A program made the translations under genes and the position numbers. Shown piece after piece: positions 1 through 12,689 of a DNA stretch of 64,000 nt (positions within the stretch are counted from its first letter, which is position 1; each line of letters starts with the position of its first letter). Source of the DNA: Isoperla grammatica (lineage: Eukaryota; Arthropoda; Insecta; Plecoptera; Perlodidae); contig OX246748.1 in assembly GCA_945910005.1 (NCBI GenBank), positions 15,665,368-15,729,367 of the forward strand, given 5' to 3'. The notes beneath the pieces were generated by a model, which made no database searches, was not told the DNA's origin, and saw only the letters and a list, made by a program, of their open reading frames with translations.

Positions 1-1027
1 CAATAGTTCAGCATGTAAAAAAAAAAAAAAAAACTTAAATTAGAAAGATGATTAATACAATGTTTGGTCGACAAGATGTTTTCAGTGTATAGCCATTATA
101 AACAAAAAAGCTCCCAGTTCCAGTAGCAATAAACTAAATTTCAGCACGATGAACTTTATACTGAGAATTTTAAATGGCTACCATTATCAGGACATATATT
201 TATTGTGTACGAGCAAAACCATTTGTGTATGTAAGCGCAACTTAAGCTTATAGTATGGATTTTAAATTGCTTTTCATTTTGCATACGAAAATAAACTACC
301 AGGAAAGTTAAGTGCAAAATAAGATCATAGAGACAGTTTCGATACTAGTTATATGCGAAGACGTGTATTTGTAAACTGACACAAAATACTAAATGCGTCA
401 CAAGGGTGAAATTTGTTGTAAAAAAAAACAAAACTGATAGTTTTGTTAGACGTATTTATTTGAGGTGTATCTTATTCAGTTATCCAACTGATTTAAACAA
501 AGTAGCACAATACATCGTACCCTTTATACAATGAAACAACAGTCAAACTTTCAACAACAATCAAGTCAAATAGCAATTAACATAACACAAACATCAAAAC
601 AAAACTACTAAAGAAACCGAATACTTATAATTTTATAATAACTCATAATATATTATATTATTATTGTAATAAATTATGGTATTATTTTTATTATTTTATA
701 ATACGTTATAATAATTTGGTCTTTCTGCCAAAACGAGCAATGTAATTCATTGTAATCTTTAATCATATTGGTCCAGGACGTCTATTTTTGAAACAAATGC
801 TCTGTTATTGTGTAGAGTTTACTCCCCCAAATAGCAGAGTAGACATAAACCACTCAAGGTTCACTCACAGGGAAGGAAACTGGGAACCGTATCCAAGACA
901 CTCTTTTCTCAAGTTCCATTCAAACCTTACTAGTTCTACAATAAGTCAATAACACAGATATGTTTGAGGGTATTACTCTAGAAGCAAAGACAGAAAGTGC
1001 TCGTTAGAGAGATAGGAGGGGATGAGT
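1..1027. other. AT-rich noncoding stretch
   Basis: No coding region, RNA gene or repeat family is recognised here. It contains an A-run near position 20 and a nearly pure A/T segment around 620-720 made of ata/tta steps. Short frames are interrupted by stops in all directions. Confidence 0.6.
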
Positions 1028-1045
1028 GGGGGGGGGGGGGGGGGG
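1028..1045. repeat. Poly-G run of 18
   Basis: Uninterrupted G homopolymer followed by G-rich sequence to about 1060. It is one of more than a dozen G or C runs of 11 or more in the window. Confidence 0.95.
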
Positions 1046-2794
1046 TGGAGTGGAGGGGGTTGTTTACTCTACACCGAACATTCCTTTGAATATTATTGAT
1101 CACTTGACCGTAATGTAATTTAGAACTTCTTATTATGTGTGTTAAAGATTATACTTCAAAGCTATAACTTTGTCTTCTGCTTTAACAAGCTTGTTGGAGT
1201 GCTTTGGCCCAAGAGCTACCACCCCCCCCTTCCCCTTCCTCGCCCTCGGGTTCATCACTGTACTATTAGCATTAGATATGTTGCTTTTATGCCCAGACTG
1301 TTGGAAGTAACACACACAAGATGTTGTAAGGTCACGTAAACTGTGAAGAACACTCATGGACCTAAGTCTGATCCCTGTGAAGTTCGGCCACGAGGCAGAT
1401 TCCATGACAACTAATATAAAAAACAATGAAGGTGCTTCGTTTTTACTATAACACTGACTGAAGTTCGTTCTGGTCTTATCTTGTTATTTTCTGGTGACCG
1501 CACATCAATAAAAAGTCTAAACTAATATAAACAATTATTAAAATACTATTTTAACACATCTTATATATAAAATGTGTTAAACATGCAGAAGCAACACACA
1601 TTTTAGTAGTATGGGTTTGAGAAGCCGCACTCCGTTTTGTTCATAAATTAGTTATGCGTAATATAGAGTATTGAAAGTATACTTTCTGTCTAGTCGGAAG
1701 ATCATATTTTAATCTGAAACTTCAAAGTAGTGACTTATTTATATATTTTTGATAACTCCAACTTGCGTAGTGCTCTTCAAGGAAGTATATTGCCAAGTCA
1801 ATTCCCGTGAGGACAAGAAAGTTAGGCAACTTCCAACTGGGTCAGGAGATCGGTGGGCGCCGTTGTGTGCTGAAGTCTGAACTAAGAACGGGGTGTGCTT
1901 ATTGGCTGACGTTAGTATCAAGCTGCTCCGTCCGTTCGGAGGGAGCTCACTACGTGTTATATGCTCTGTTTGTTGCTAGTCACACATTCTCACGTGCAGA
2001 ACAAAGTTGAATGTATGTACGAATGTAAAGTGCATCATTAAAAAACAATATAACCAGACACAATACAAACCAGACAGAGACACTTTAACGAGAAATAGAC
2101 TCTGGTATTGGAATAGTTCAGGAAAATAAAAAATAAAATTAAGTTACATTCTTATTCTTAGAGAGGCGGTCGCGTATCTATTGAGAAAAGTTAAAGGTCT
2201 ACACAGTCGTAGTTTGGCGGCTAGGTAATATGGACACTTTCGCAAAAGTATACTCACATCCAATGTACCGAGTTCTAGCAACTATGGAGCTGTTTTTTTT
2301 ATCGCTGACACGTGACCACCACGAAGAGTGTAGAACACAGGTTCGCTGTCCACACTACCAGACCACGACACTTTATTCTGTCCCTGTCTATAAAGTTGGA
2401 TTACAACTGTTATGACTGTAGTGGTGGATTGCACACGAGATTTTTTAATATACGTATTAGACTTTTGCGTCCGGATTTGAATTTTTTGGCTGATTAAAAA
2501 AAATATTTTCCTGATTTTTTTTTTATCTTTTTTGTTTCGTTAAACTTTCGTTTCTTAACTTGTTTGAAATTTGTCTCTTGAGAATTCATTTAGCCTAGGT
2601 GGTTTCGTTTTATCAGTCACGCAGTCGCAACCTCCTACGATACGACAGTTTTGCGCACCACAAAAGCGTGTGACGTCAGAATACAGTATGGCTAATCGCG
2701 AATACGTCAGCTGTATAGCAGGTTTTTGTTTAACAGTCATCCAGTGCTCGCCTTAAGAGCGTTCGGCAGTAGGAGTTTTACAGATGTATTGGCC
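1046..2794. other. Noncoding stretch with one CRE octamer
   Basis: No gene is recognised. Frames of 60-94 codons here have no exon-like borders or domain signal. A TGACGTCA octamer lies at 2671-2678. The segment 1800-2000 is richer in GC than its surroundings, without clear structure. Confidence 0.5.
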
Positions 2795-3121
2795 GTCAAC
2801 CAATTACTCTTAAACTAATAGTAGTATTATTATAAATATTTACCTACTTGTAGAGGGATGTCATATCTATGCATGGTTTTAAGTACATTTGTCACCAACC
2901 CATTCAAAAATAATGTACCCATTTTTAAACAGATTCTCCGTTTTATTTCGCCGAACATTTTAGACGAAAGTAATTTATTTGCATAATTCAAACGTGAGTA
3001 TATTATTTTTGAGCAGGCTTGTCACAAATGTTCTTTATACCATGTTTAGATATGACACCCCTCTGCAAGTAGGTAAATTTTCATAATAATCCTATTATTT
3101 GTTTAAGAGAAACTAGTTGAC
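2795..3121. mobile_element. Foldback (palindromic) MITE-like element
   Basis: The left arm beginning gtcaaccaattactcttaaa is matched by the reverse complement of the right arm ending at 3121 (gtcaactagtttctcttaaa). Matching continues inward through tttacctacttg and agaggg(a/g)tgtcatatct for about 115-120 bp, leaving a loop of roughly 90 bp. There is no coding capacity. I could not see a convincing target-site duplication, so the superfamily is open. Confidence 0.8.
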
Positions 3122-3550
3122 TTAGAACGTCAAAACTAATTCCGCCCAAAACGTTTACTCACTGTCGATATAATAGTGTTTTTCAGTGTCAATGATCCAT
3201 ATCAGTACTTCAATATCTCAACTTAATGTCTCGGATATATTAACATTTCTTGTATTGTATTAGGTGTAAACAAACGAACGAGGGATTTGTACAAGAAACC
3301 TCCTCGGCGTTATGATGCCCTGATACCGACTCTCTGGTAAATGAGCTGCACGGATATGAATGAATGGACGCATAATAACACATAATTAGTTTCACTGTCG
3401 GTTGCGAAGCGAGTGATTTCAGTGACAGAATTTAACTAGTTTTAGAAAAAATCGTTATTATTCTCATCGTATTATATCGTGACTTGTGTTTGACTCTTAT
3501 GATTTTACTATATTCTTGTATTTGAGGTTTTTGTATTCTGCAGTAATTGA

Positions 3551-3762
3551 ATAGACGGTTTTCAATTGTTATCGAGGGCCGTGATTACTTCTATCTAAGC
3601 GTCCTTGGTAGATCAATGATAACATTCCTCAACAATAACAACTAGTTTTCAAATGTTATGTTAAGATGCATCTTTCACTGTTGTGCATTGTTGTCATTGA
3701 AGCTCTAGAGGGACGTGATTATTTAAGGGTTCCAAATCAATTTTGAAAATGGTTTGTTAGTT
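3551..3762. mobile_element. MITE family A, copy 1
   Basis: The ends form inverted repeats (atagacggttttcaattg against caattttgaaaatggtttgt). Subterminal blocks read ccgtgatta then tctatctaag. The core is a hairpin starting near atgataac and ending in the complement attgttgtcat. The same modules recur near 34.9, 40.3, 58.6 and 63.2 kb, which makes this a dispersed non-autonomous family. Confidence 0.75.
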
Positions 3763-4556
3763 TGCCGGTGTTTGCTAATCTATTGTCTACGTTGTTTGAT
3801 GCTATGTGATCAGTATTCGTCACAGGTAAGTTGAAAAGATTGACAATTTATGGTCATATATCTTTAAAACTAATTATATGTCAATCAATTATGTCTAACA
3901 TATATACTTAATTGCGTTTGCTTACAATGAAGGCAATTTTTGAGAAGATCATATAAGACAATTTGAACCAGTAACTCGTGTGGTCAAATTTGGCCTAAAT
4001 GGTTATTTAATTTTTTTTTTTTATAATAACCGTATAGGTTTTTGAAAAATTTTCCGTGACCCCGCGTGTATTGTGTGCCTAGTATTAATACAGGTATCTG
4101 CGCCACTTGTTAAATCAACGGAACGAAATAAAACAATAGCGTTTAGTACAACATAGATACGTGAATATGCAAATCAGATTGATTTTACAACTTAACATAG
4201 ATACATTTTTCGTTCTTTATATTATTTATTCGTCAGTGACATTGTTCTACAAAAAGTAAATAGCACACTATTATAACATGGTGACAAAAACATGTTCGTC
4301 CTTTGTCAAATTATGGATATTCATGTTTGAAATAATGGGAGTAATCGGAGTAAAAACTGTATTTTAGACATTTCATACATCGAGATATGTATTGTATATT
4401 CCAAATGATCCGTGTCAAAACTATTGTATTTCATTAAAATATGCATGAAATACTTCGGTATCATGGATTTATGTTGGCGTCGTGCCGACTAAGGTTGGTT
4501 TTAGGTCACATCACATTTCATGATGTTTTGAGAAGAGCTTTTGATATTCGCTCTCG
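3763..4556. other. Noncoding stretch with a lone splice-donor match
   Basis: A perfect cag/gtaagt donor consensus occurs at 3824-3832, but I found no matching acceptor or convincing exon nearby, and one such match is expected by chance. The rest is AT-rich without recognised features. Confidence 0.45.
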
Positions 4557-4793
4557 TTATCGCGTTGTCGTTATCGTTATATCTATCGTTATCTGTCTAT
4601 CGTTTTCTATTTTTTTTTCTAGCTATATCGTTATCCATCTATTTTTATCCATCTATCGTTATCCATCTATCGTTATGTATCTGTCGTTACATATCGTTTT
4701 CTATTTCTATCTATCTCTATCTATCTATCGTTATCTATCGTTATCTATCTATCGTTATCTATTTTTATCTATCTATCGTTATCTATCGTTACC
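4557..4793. repeat. Degenerate tatc/tatcgtta microsatellite
   Basis: Interspersed tatc and cgttatctat units make about 235 bp of low-complexity DNA. The 184-codon and 101-codon plus-strand frames across it (rich in Y, L, S, I) are products of the repeat, not proteins. Confidence 0.92.
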
Positions 4794-6900
4794 TCATGGA
4801 AATCTTAGCGGGTTCTTTGTCGAAGCATTTCATATTAGCCAAATGATTGGATTCAATATTTTCTTGGTTTTTAATTTACAGCCCCTAATACTATTTGTAA
4901 ATCGCATCCCATTAAAATTAGTTTTATTCCACGCAGTGCATTCAATAAAGCATTCAATAGTTCTTTGCGCATTTCATTTGATTGAATACAATTAAGCGGG
5001 CACGAAACTGCTTAGAAACTGGAATAAAATTAAATTTGTGAGTAATTGGATGACCGACGCATTTACAAACTGTGTTGTACAGATATTTAATTAAAAGTTT
5101 TAATCTATATAAAAACAAGTTAAAACACAGTTTAAGAGTGAAACGCAATTGAAACTCAATTCTAACTTTTATTTTGTTCTTTTTTTTGCAGTTCACTTTA
5201 AAAAGTAAATTCCCTTCTTTCCACGTCTAGCTGTTTCAATACGCATTGTTTTATTCTCAATGGACAGTTACGAATACCTGGTGTAATAATTAAACTTAAA
5301 GAATATGTGCATGGTTTGAAAAACCAAATTGTGTGTGGCAACACCCCCCCCCCCCTTCCCCTTCTTTTAGAATGGAACAAATTATGTTCCAGTGTCTGAC
5401 CTCCTTGCATTTTGTCCCTGGCATGTCAACTGATACGCAGAAATTTTGTGAGCACCAAAATTAAGTAGTTGCACCTACTGAAAAATCACAAATTCCTTAC
5501 AATATAAAAATTACTGCACTATATAAATTTAAACCTAAGATTTGATTTAAAAACATAAATATTTCTGGAAACAATACCACGATAAATACAACAATTCAGC
5601 ATATATTTGTCCCTCGTGGGCTATAATTTGTTTACTAAATGTTTTTTACATTTGTATAACCGTAAACAATGGTTTATTAGTATAGTGTAACTGGTCGCGA
5701 CTAGCTTACTTTTTAGTTCGACGTGTCTCCGCCAGGAATCGATCAAACCTTGATAGGCAAGACGTTTATTAAAAAAATTAGTAGAATTTAATAAGTTGTC
5801 GGTCCCAATCGGCAAGTTGTAGCATGCGTTATTTACAAAGCTGTTGTTTGAGTTGAGTTAGTAAATAGGCCAAACAGTATATGGTTTTAATTTACTTAAA
5901 ACATTCCAGGTTAAGTACATTTGTAAATTACGCTAATTTGAAACTACAATCAAGGTAATTTGTTAGCTTCAATGCTTTAGCGGTTAAATTAATTAAATCA
6001 CTAATTACACTTAAACAAAACGTTTCAAAGGTAATAATAAAATCTATTACTTTAGTAATTGCTAGATCCCAAAAGATGAAGTTGGCTTCTGATGTGAGTC
6101 GTGTGTTTGTGGATGCTAGTTGAACCGCAACGCGAGCCACTTCTCCGACACCTCAGCTAGTTCCAGATAATTAAACAAGTAACTCTGTAACTTCTAACGT
6201 GTTACGAGTGTCCGACGCTTACGTTGATTATACCAATTGAACGGTGACGGTACGAGGAGTGAGGAGAAGGGGAAGGTTTAAAACAGTAGGTAAATCCAAG
6301 TGCAAACTGGATCGTTAATTTAATTACTGAATAATTAATTATTCCCTCAGCTAGTCCGCCCTACGTAGCAGCGGTTTGATGCTCAGCGCTATAGTGAAGA
6401 ACCAATTAGGACTAATACTGCATAACAAAGGTCATTCAGTGCGGTTTGTCTGGTTATTGGCGCGCCTCCTCCTGTGTGGTTGTGTGTTCGGGCTCATTTT
6501 TATGCTTGTAAATGGTTATACGAGACCACGAGGAGGTAGGATGGACATTTCTATGAGGTTGGCATGAGTTTGAACAATTCCTATTCTATTATCAACAATT
6601 CATAGTTCCCACGTGACGTCACAGCGGCCATGATTGCGACACAGTTTGATGTAAGCTTATCCTAGATCATTGGCAGATATTATGTAAGTGTACTAAAGAA
6701 GCATCATTTGGGATAAATTTAAACATATAGGTAATAAAACATCACAAATTATCGCACTTACCACTTTTGTGTCAAAAAAGGCTCATTTTTAAAGAACTAT
6801 GGATTTATGTGTTCTAGCACAACAGACTTTAATTGTTTCTCCATGGCAACGTTAAAGTTAGGTCACAAATGTGGCCGCCACGCGCAAAAGCGACAAAGCG
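4794..6900. other. Noncoding stretch
   Basis: No gene is recognised in about 2.1 kb. It contains a 12-base poly-C run at 5344-5355 and a CRE octamer at 6614-6621 (context cacgtgacgtcacagc). Short frames on both strands are AT-driven and lack exon signals. Confidence 0.5.
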
Positions 6901-7000
6901 CAAAGCAAAGCAAAGCAAAGCAAAGCAAAGCAAAGCAAAGCAAAGCAAAGCAAAGCAAAGCAAAGCAAAGCAAAGCAAAGCAAAGCAAAGCAAAGCAAAG
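6901..7000. repeat. (caaag)20 pentanucleotide array
   Basis: Twenty perfect copies of caaag, flanked by degenerate units on the left and a short G-run on the right. Because the period is five, all three plus-strand frames stay open and read the same lysine/alanine/glutamine/serine repeat, producing three overlapping artefactual frames. Confidence 0.98.
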
Positions 7001-7004
7001 CAAG

Positions 7005-8350
7005 GGGGGGTACGTTAATTCCCTATTTCGGCCACGATCATCCTATTTGGGAAACTACACTATAATATATAACGTCTGTAGTCCAGCATTGTAATGCGTG
7101 AATTGAGCTGCGTTCAAGAATTCATCGGATTACTAATCTCATTCAGACGACAGTAATCCAAATGTTCCAATATTCATACTGGATGGCTTCTTACATGTTC
7201 CAGAATCAATCCCAAACTAGTCCCAATCTCATTCAACTCATTAATTTTTTTTACCGAGATTTCTCAGGTTATTATGATTCATGGTAGCGCTAGTTTGAAT
7301 TGATTTACTTTTAACTCGTGGATATGTTTGAATTTGATGCCTTGTCTGACAAAATTTAAAGAGATATTTGCCACCCACGGAATGACTTAACGTTGGCTCT
7401 GACAAAGAAATAGTTTTTCCTACGAATTTTATCTACAAATGTAAACTTTGCTGCATTTACGAAGCAAAACAATTTCCTTTTGTATTGTGTCATCCAAAAA
7501 ATCCAGACTTCACTGCGAGATCGCTTGCGAAATAAATTCTGCAACTCAGCTTTATTGTACATCTACAGCTTTATCTTTAAAACAATTTTAGCCATAGGTG
7601 AGTCTCAACTATGGAAACCGCAAAAAATGTAAGGTTTATAATTTTTAATAATATTTCAAGAACTTTGCTTAAAATTACAAAAGTGGTTCACAGCCAACAT
7701 TTTTTCATATGAATTAATTAAAATGAAATCAAGCTTAATGCATAAAATTTCCATCACAGTTTAACAATAATTTCGCAGTTATTATTCTCTCTGCCATTAA
7801 ATGGTACATATGTACCATAATATAATCCCCCTCTCCCTTACTCATTTAATGTTTCGAACCAAATAAAGTCACGGTTGCCTCCAGAACTGTGAGTCCTATA
7901 CCCCACCAACTCACCAACTGGTCAGAACCCAATTGGGCTCAATAGTGCTCAAGCTGAAATAACCAATCATGTTATGCAACGTTTGTCTCCTTCTATGTCA
8001 CTGGACATCAACCGGCTTACATTAGTCTAGGCAGGCACGAGGCACAATTAGCAGTAGTGCTCAATATTACCGGTAAATTATCCCATTGGTAGTTTATCCC
8101 CCGTTTAGCTTATCCCCCCCATAGCTCTACACGTCATTAGCTATGATATCTGTGCTAGAGCAATGAGGACCCCAGCGGGACGGAAACACGGGTGACCCAG
8201 TTCTGTAGCAAGTGGTAGTTGAGGATGTCCTCGCTTAGCGCGACGGGAAAAAGAATACTGCATGACCAGATCTTTTTTAAGGCTGTACGATCACCTACCT
8301 TGCAGAAATCCCGATTTTAGTGTGTTAAAGTTGCTTTAAAATGTGTTTAA
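7005..8350. other. Noncoding stretch with an 18-bp perfect palindrome
   Basis: No gene is recognised. At 7801-7818 atggtacatatgtaccat is a perfect palindrome in AT-rich context. Everything else lacks exon-like borders or repeats I can match. Confidence 0.5.
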
Positions 8351-8541
8351 AGGCTGGTCCACACAGATTTTGAAGACATAATGCATAATGTTTTAAGACG
8401 TTGTTTTAAAAACAACAATGAAAACAAAGTCTTAAAACTAAAACTTTGTGTGAACGCCAGTACGTGTTTCCTATGATCCAACTTTACGACTACGCGTTAA
8501 ACCTTAAATCGCATGTCTTAAAAATCTGTGTGGACCAGCCA
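8351..8541. mobile_element. PIF/Harbinger-like MITE
   Basis: Terminal inverted repeats aggctggtccacacagattt (left) and its near-complement ending ggaccagcca (right) bound 191 bp with no coding capacity. A trinucleotide TAA flanks both sides (8348-8350 and 8542-8544), as expected for the TWA targets of PIF/Harbinger elements. The outermost base pair is mismatched, so the exact end is approximate. Confidence 0.78.
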
Positions 8542-8564
8542 TAAATTAATTGTTCCAAATGTAA

Positions 8565-8787
8565 ATATAATATGTCATAGTGTAGAGAATTTAGTGCTCT
8601 TTCTTATGTATGTTCATTTGTTCCAATCAATATTTCCGTTTTTTTTTTACATGTTCTTTTGTAATATGATGTTGCTGGAAACCTGTCACACCTAATTAAG
8701 AACATCTGAAAAACGGAAATAGTTATTGGAATTAGATACCATTTATAAGAAAGATCAATAAATTCTCCATAGAATGACTTATTTTTT
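8565..8787. mobile_element. MITE family B, copy 1
   Basis: The arms include gtagagaatttagtgctctt on the left and the complementary gatcaataaattctcc on the right. Inner arms read gttccaatcaatatttccg and cggaaatagttattggaa. The core contains tgtaatatgatgttgctgga. Related copies lie near 16.1, 30.2 and 36.6 kb. Confidence 0.75.
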
Positions 8788-10184
8788 ATTTTTATTTTCT
8801 TTTGGGACAATTTAATCGCATTTAAAAGCAATTGTAAATTTGTAACAGAACGAAATCGGGAGTTTCGCAGGCTAGGTGGACATACAGCCTTAAGTTCGTT
8901 GTGGGCAGAGTTTCACTATTTATTACTTTCTATAGGGTGTTGTTTTACTTTATTAATTGTTTTCGTGGACATTCTTTCATAGCTGAGCCGTGAACGAGGA
9001 AAAGATATCATTAGACGATCTAACAAAAAAACATCATTTTAAACTAAATATGCATACCATTCAAAAACTATATCATACACATTATTTTTTGCCATGAACT
9101 ATCAATTCAGGTGTTTGTGAGTTTTAATGACGTCACTCGGCCATCACGCAAAGCAGTCCTGAGCAATAGTACCCACAACTGCTGAGATATTGCTTAATTA
9201 ACGCCCAAATCTGTACACAGCCTCGTTAATAATTACAGCAACCCTGTACTCAAAACTTAAGAAAATGCGTTATATCACCTTTAACTGAAATTTAAGTTGT
9301 GTCGAAAAGAAACACCACGCCAGCCTAAATCCCACCTGAATAAAACCCGGAATATTTCCATAACTCTTATGTCTACCCGCGTCTTCTCCCTCCCATCCCC
9401 ATTGCATACGTCATCAGGGGCAGCTTCTCTCTTCAATGCTACTGTCTTCCACTATCCACCGTGTTCGTCAGCCCCCCCTCCTTCTCCCCTTCTGAGAAAT
9501 CCCCCCGTGAAACAGCATGTGTTTGAGATTCTATCTCTTCTAGTCGTTTCTATACTGAGCTTCTCAGAATCCCCATCTCTCTGCCTAACATGCTTCGCTT
9601 TCCTCCTTGGCTCCCATACTACTACCACGTTAGGGTTTTAGCTTTCTCTTCTGATATCATTCATCCTTATTTTACGATACTTATTTTATTTGTAATGATG
9701 TTCATTTTTTTAATAGTAAAGTAAAAAATGTTTCTCTTACCGAATCTAATAACATCTGTAATTGGTAAATTTTAAAATAATGCTTATGATCGTTAACCAA
9801 GTTCTAGCGTAATTCTACAACTAGAAATAGGCCTAGCCATATTTTGTGATATATACCGCTACTAAATCAGGTTACCTTCAGCCTGCATGAGAAAGTTATA
9901 ACGTGCATAAATTGTAGAATTATATTGTTTTATATAACTGAAGATATTTAAACTTGCCTTAATACTACCAAGATATCAATAAACAAGATAATCAACACGG
10001 TACTGCTTGCAGGTCAAGTATATAACCATCACTTGCTTGTGGTTTCACAAACCCCAACCGTTTTTAGATTTTCAATATATCAAGCTTATGTATATAAATA
10101 TTTATATGTTTACATATAGAGTAACTTGAAGGTGCTAAACTTGTTAAGCTATAGTATTACAGTTTACTTCAGAATTACACGTTC
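8788..10184. other. Noncoding stretch
   Basis: It contains a CRE octamer at 9128-9135, a pyrimidine-rich segment at about 9370-9620 (source of a 114-codon low-complexity frame) and a TAGGCCTA at 9829. I see no gene. Confidence 0.5.
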
Positions 10185-10459
10185 AACTCTGGGCCCAGAT
10201 TCACAAGAGGTCCTAAGTCTTATTTTGGTCTTATCTCTAAAACCGGCCTAACTTTGAACACCTTGTAAAACCAGACCCAGGTCACATGAAAAGTTACTAA
10301 TTCCTGGTGAGAATAAGAACACAACGAACATTCCAATAATATCTTTTAAAATATGTTCTTAGATATTTTCCTGGTTTTATGAGAGGTTCAAAGTTAGGCC
10401 GGTCTTAGAGATAAGACGAAAAAACGACTTAGGATCCCTTGTGAATCCGGGCCCTGGAG
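10185..10459. mobile_element. Foldback MITE with gggccc ends
   Basis: The left arm gggcccagattcacaagagg and the right arm ending cttgtgaatccgggccc are inverted repeats. Pairing continues through cctaagtc, gtcttatctctaa and ccggcctaactttgaac for about 75 bp, and the centre also shows complementarity. The overlapping 118-codon minus-strand frame is a shadow. The gggccc-attcacaa end is a pattern I associate with widespread animal MITEs. Confidence 0.85.
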
Positions 10460-10944
10460 TTTGTAGAACCCACGCATGTTCGTTACTGTTTTTCTTATGA
10501 TATATCTGATACAATGTAAACATACAAGTTTTAGTTTACTATGTGTGAGCACAAACCCAGTAAGGTAAGGAAGAAACGTAGTTGAAATATAGAGCGTCCA
10601 TCTATCGCACGTTTCCCCGCTTTCTGTATCTACGATGTGAGAGGCCATCGTTATATTATGGACCGTCCAGACACTCTGGGAAACGAGTAAATAATTTATT
10701 GAACAACATGACTCCATTACTCGTAAATCAATTTCAATGCTTCGGATCACGTTGATTTATCTACTCAAATAACATGGCAATTTCAAGTGAGCTCATATTG
10801 GATGGGTAGGTTTAGGAAATGGGATTATACCAGGTTTTCAGAAGGTCTAAAAAGTGATTGCTTATCTGGGATTCTAGTACCTGCAACAACGAAATGTCAA
10901 TTCAATTCGTTTTTGTCAATCAAACAATCAATCAATTGTTTGTT

Positions 10945-11193
10945 TTTTCAGTTACCACATATTACAAATCAATATAAATTACAGTACATTTTTTTTCATG
11001 TTGATCAATACCTACTGACAGAAGTTAGTCTTGTGAGTCAGTAGGTATAATATCTGGTGTGCGGAGTACTGAATAATGTATATATTTAACTAAGTATTAA
11101 CTTTAAAACTAGAATATAACTATGCATTTAATTAACAATTATAAATAACTTGTAAGATTTTGTGGGCTGACGAGACGATATTGAGGACTATGA
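10945..11193. repeat. Dispersed repeat C, copy 1
   Basis: About 250 bp, very similar and in the same orientation to 49880-50149. Shared blocks include acaaatcaatataaattaca, tctggtgtgcggagtactga and gggctgacgagacgatattg. No coding frame is conserved and no inverted ends were seen. It may be the 3' end of a retroelement or a solo relic. Confidence 0.85.
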
Positions 11194-11227
11194 TTAATTC
11201 CTTTATATTTAAATTGATGCACATTCA

Positions 11228-11255
11228 GTTATTTATTTATTTATTTATTTATTTA
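11228..11255. repeat. (attt)n microsatellite
   Basis: About seven units of attt. Confidence 0.95.
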
Positions 11256-12037
11256 ATGTATATCCTATTTAGTTATAAAAACTGATTTACAAAGGAGGAC
11301 CTTAAATAAAACTTACCTATGCAAAAAATTAATAATATTGAAATCATAAATAACAATAACAACAAAAACAAAACAAACTACTGAACTATATAAAAGATAA
11401 TCAAGGACAAGAAAAAAAAATTGAGAAATGAAATATAATCAAATGAAGTGGAAATTCAACATATTAAATAATAAAAATAGAAGTATGCAAATAAGAAAGA
11501 ACATGAAGCTACAAAAAAATTATTTCTTAAGTTACATATATTCGTTACATTACAATACATACATATTACATATTACAATACATCACATAAGTGAAACTAA
11601 TATAATGATGCAATATAATAAATGCCACTGACTATAAACACTATCACAAATTAATTAATTTAAAAGCTGTAAGATTTGTTCCCATGCCATAACTGAAATA
11701 ATCTCAAGCCCAAAAAGGAAGGAAAGCAAATTTCATTACAATCACATACATTAACAACAGCGAGAGAGAAATAAAGACAATAAATGTTACAGAAAATGTT
11801 GATGAAAAGAGAGGGAATTTAAGAATAAATTGAAAAGAAATGTAAAGAAAAAGAAAAGGGATAACTATGAAGTAAAAAGATATAAAAAACAATGAAATTT
11901 TCTGTTGACATTTAAGTTGCAAATTCCGTAGAATATAGATAAATGGAAAATTAGTACACATATATTTAGTGGAGAGTATAGATCAGGGAAATGGGTGAGA
12001 GAAAATATTATAATTTATAGAAGGAATCCCTGTTATA
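11256..12037. other. AT-rich noncoding stretch
   Basis: A-rich plus strand with many aat/aaa steps. The two short frames here are compositional. No gene, RNA or repeat match was seen. Confidence 0.6.
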
Positions 12038-12069
12038 GGGGGCACATCAGGTAAAGCTGATGTGCCCCC
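12038..12069. repeat. 13-bp-stem hairpin at SINE end
   Basis: Stem gggggcacatcag, loop gtaaag, stem ctgatgtgccccc, with no mismatches. It sits at the presumed 3' end of the tRNA-derived SINE and may be part of it or a separate insertion. Confidence 0.9.
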
Positions 12070-12270
12070 CTTCAGGTGACTAACTAGGTTATTAGGGTCT
12101 TTGGATAGTTTGGGAAAGAATGCCCAAGGTTTGACAGTAGAGCTCAATCCCAACCTTTACGACTGAGAAAAACCTCGGAAAAACCCTCAGTCAAAACGGC
12201 CGGTGAGCGGAATCGAACCGGCGACCTCCCGAATTAGAGTCTCGTGTCTTACCGCTGAGCCATCTCTATC
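12038..12270 (-). mobile_element. tRNA-derived SINE with 3' hairpin
   Basis: On the minus strand the head carries a perfect A box (tggctcagcgg, 12252-12262) and a perfect B box (ggttcgattcc, 12209-12219) separated as in a tRNA. Acceptor-stem pairing is lost and the anticodon arm is degenerate, so this is a SINE head rather than a working tRNA. The body follows (gactgagggtttttccgagg) and ends in a strong hairpin at 12038-12069. A fragment of the body recurs near 24870. Confidence 0.75.
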
Positions 12271-12644
12271 GGTGAGACGAGATACGGTAGTGGGTTACAA
12301 ACTGAATAAGACATAGTTTTCAATAGACTCAGGGGTCACACTAAGTCGGGCTGAGTAGTGATTGCCCACCCTTATCTACTATCTACCTTATCTTTCTTTT
12401 AAGGCGTGAATCTGTCTGGGACTCAGCTTGCGGGCTCAGCGTTTCTTCCTCGTTTTGTCTTCTTCTGCGACTACTTCTTACACTATTTCTTGTCCTCCCA
12501 CTGCTTTACTCTTTTCATCAAGCTGCTGAAACTGTCATAGGAATTTTTGAGGTACTCTTCTAGCGCTACCTATAGGTCGTTCAGACTACTAAGCCGAATT
12601 AGTTCTGGTGGCGCGTTATAGGTTTCGCTGCTTTCACGGCCTCT

Positions 12645-12689
12645 GATTGGCTTCTGAATTTCGACCGAGAATAATAAATCTGATTGGCT
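12645..12689 (+). promoter_or_regulatory. Paired inverted CCAAT boxes
   Basis: Two gattggct motifs (inverted CCAAT, the NF-Y target) lie 37 bp apart, 50-95 bp upstream of the candidate first exon ending at 12783. This spacing and position are typical of a TATA-less promoter. Function is inferred from motif and location. Confidence 0.45.

Noticed and set aside
3824..3832. Perfect donor cag/gtaagt
   Set aside because: No acceptor or exon nearby; about half a match per 64 kb on both strands is expected by chance.
4441..4995. 184-codon plus-strand frame, the second longest in the window
   Set aside because: Its middle is translated microsatellite (tatc/cgtta units) and the ends show no domain or exon signal.
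9297..9641. 114-codon plus-strand frame rich in S, P, L
   Set aside because: Compositional product of a pyrimidine-rich stretch, with no splice borders or homology.
10394..10750. 118-codon minus-strand frame
   Set aside because: It starts in ordinary sequence and ends inside a foldback MITE; no recognisable domain.
12196..12269. Functional tRNA on the minus strand
   Set aside because: A and B boxes are perfect, but the acceptor stem does not pair and the anticodon stem is mismatched, so I call it a SINE head.
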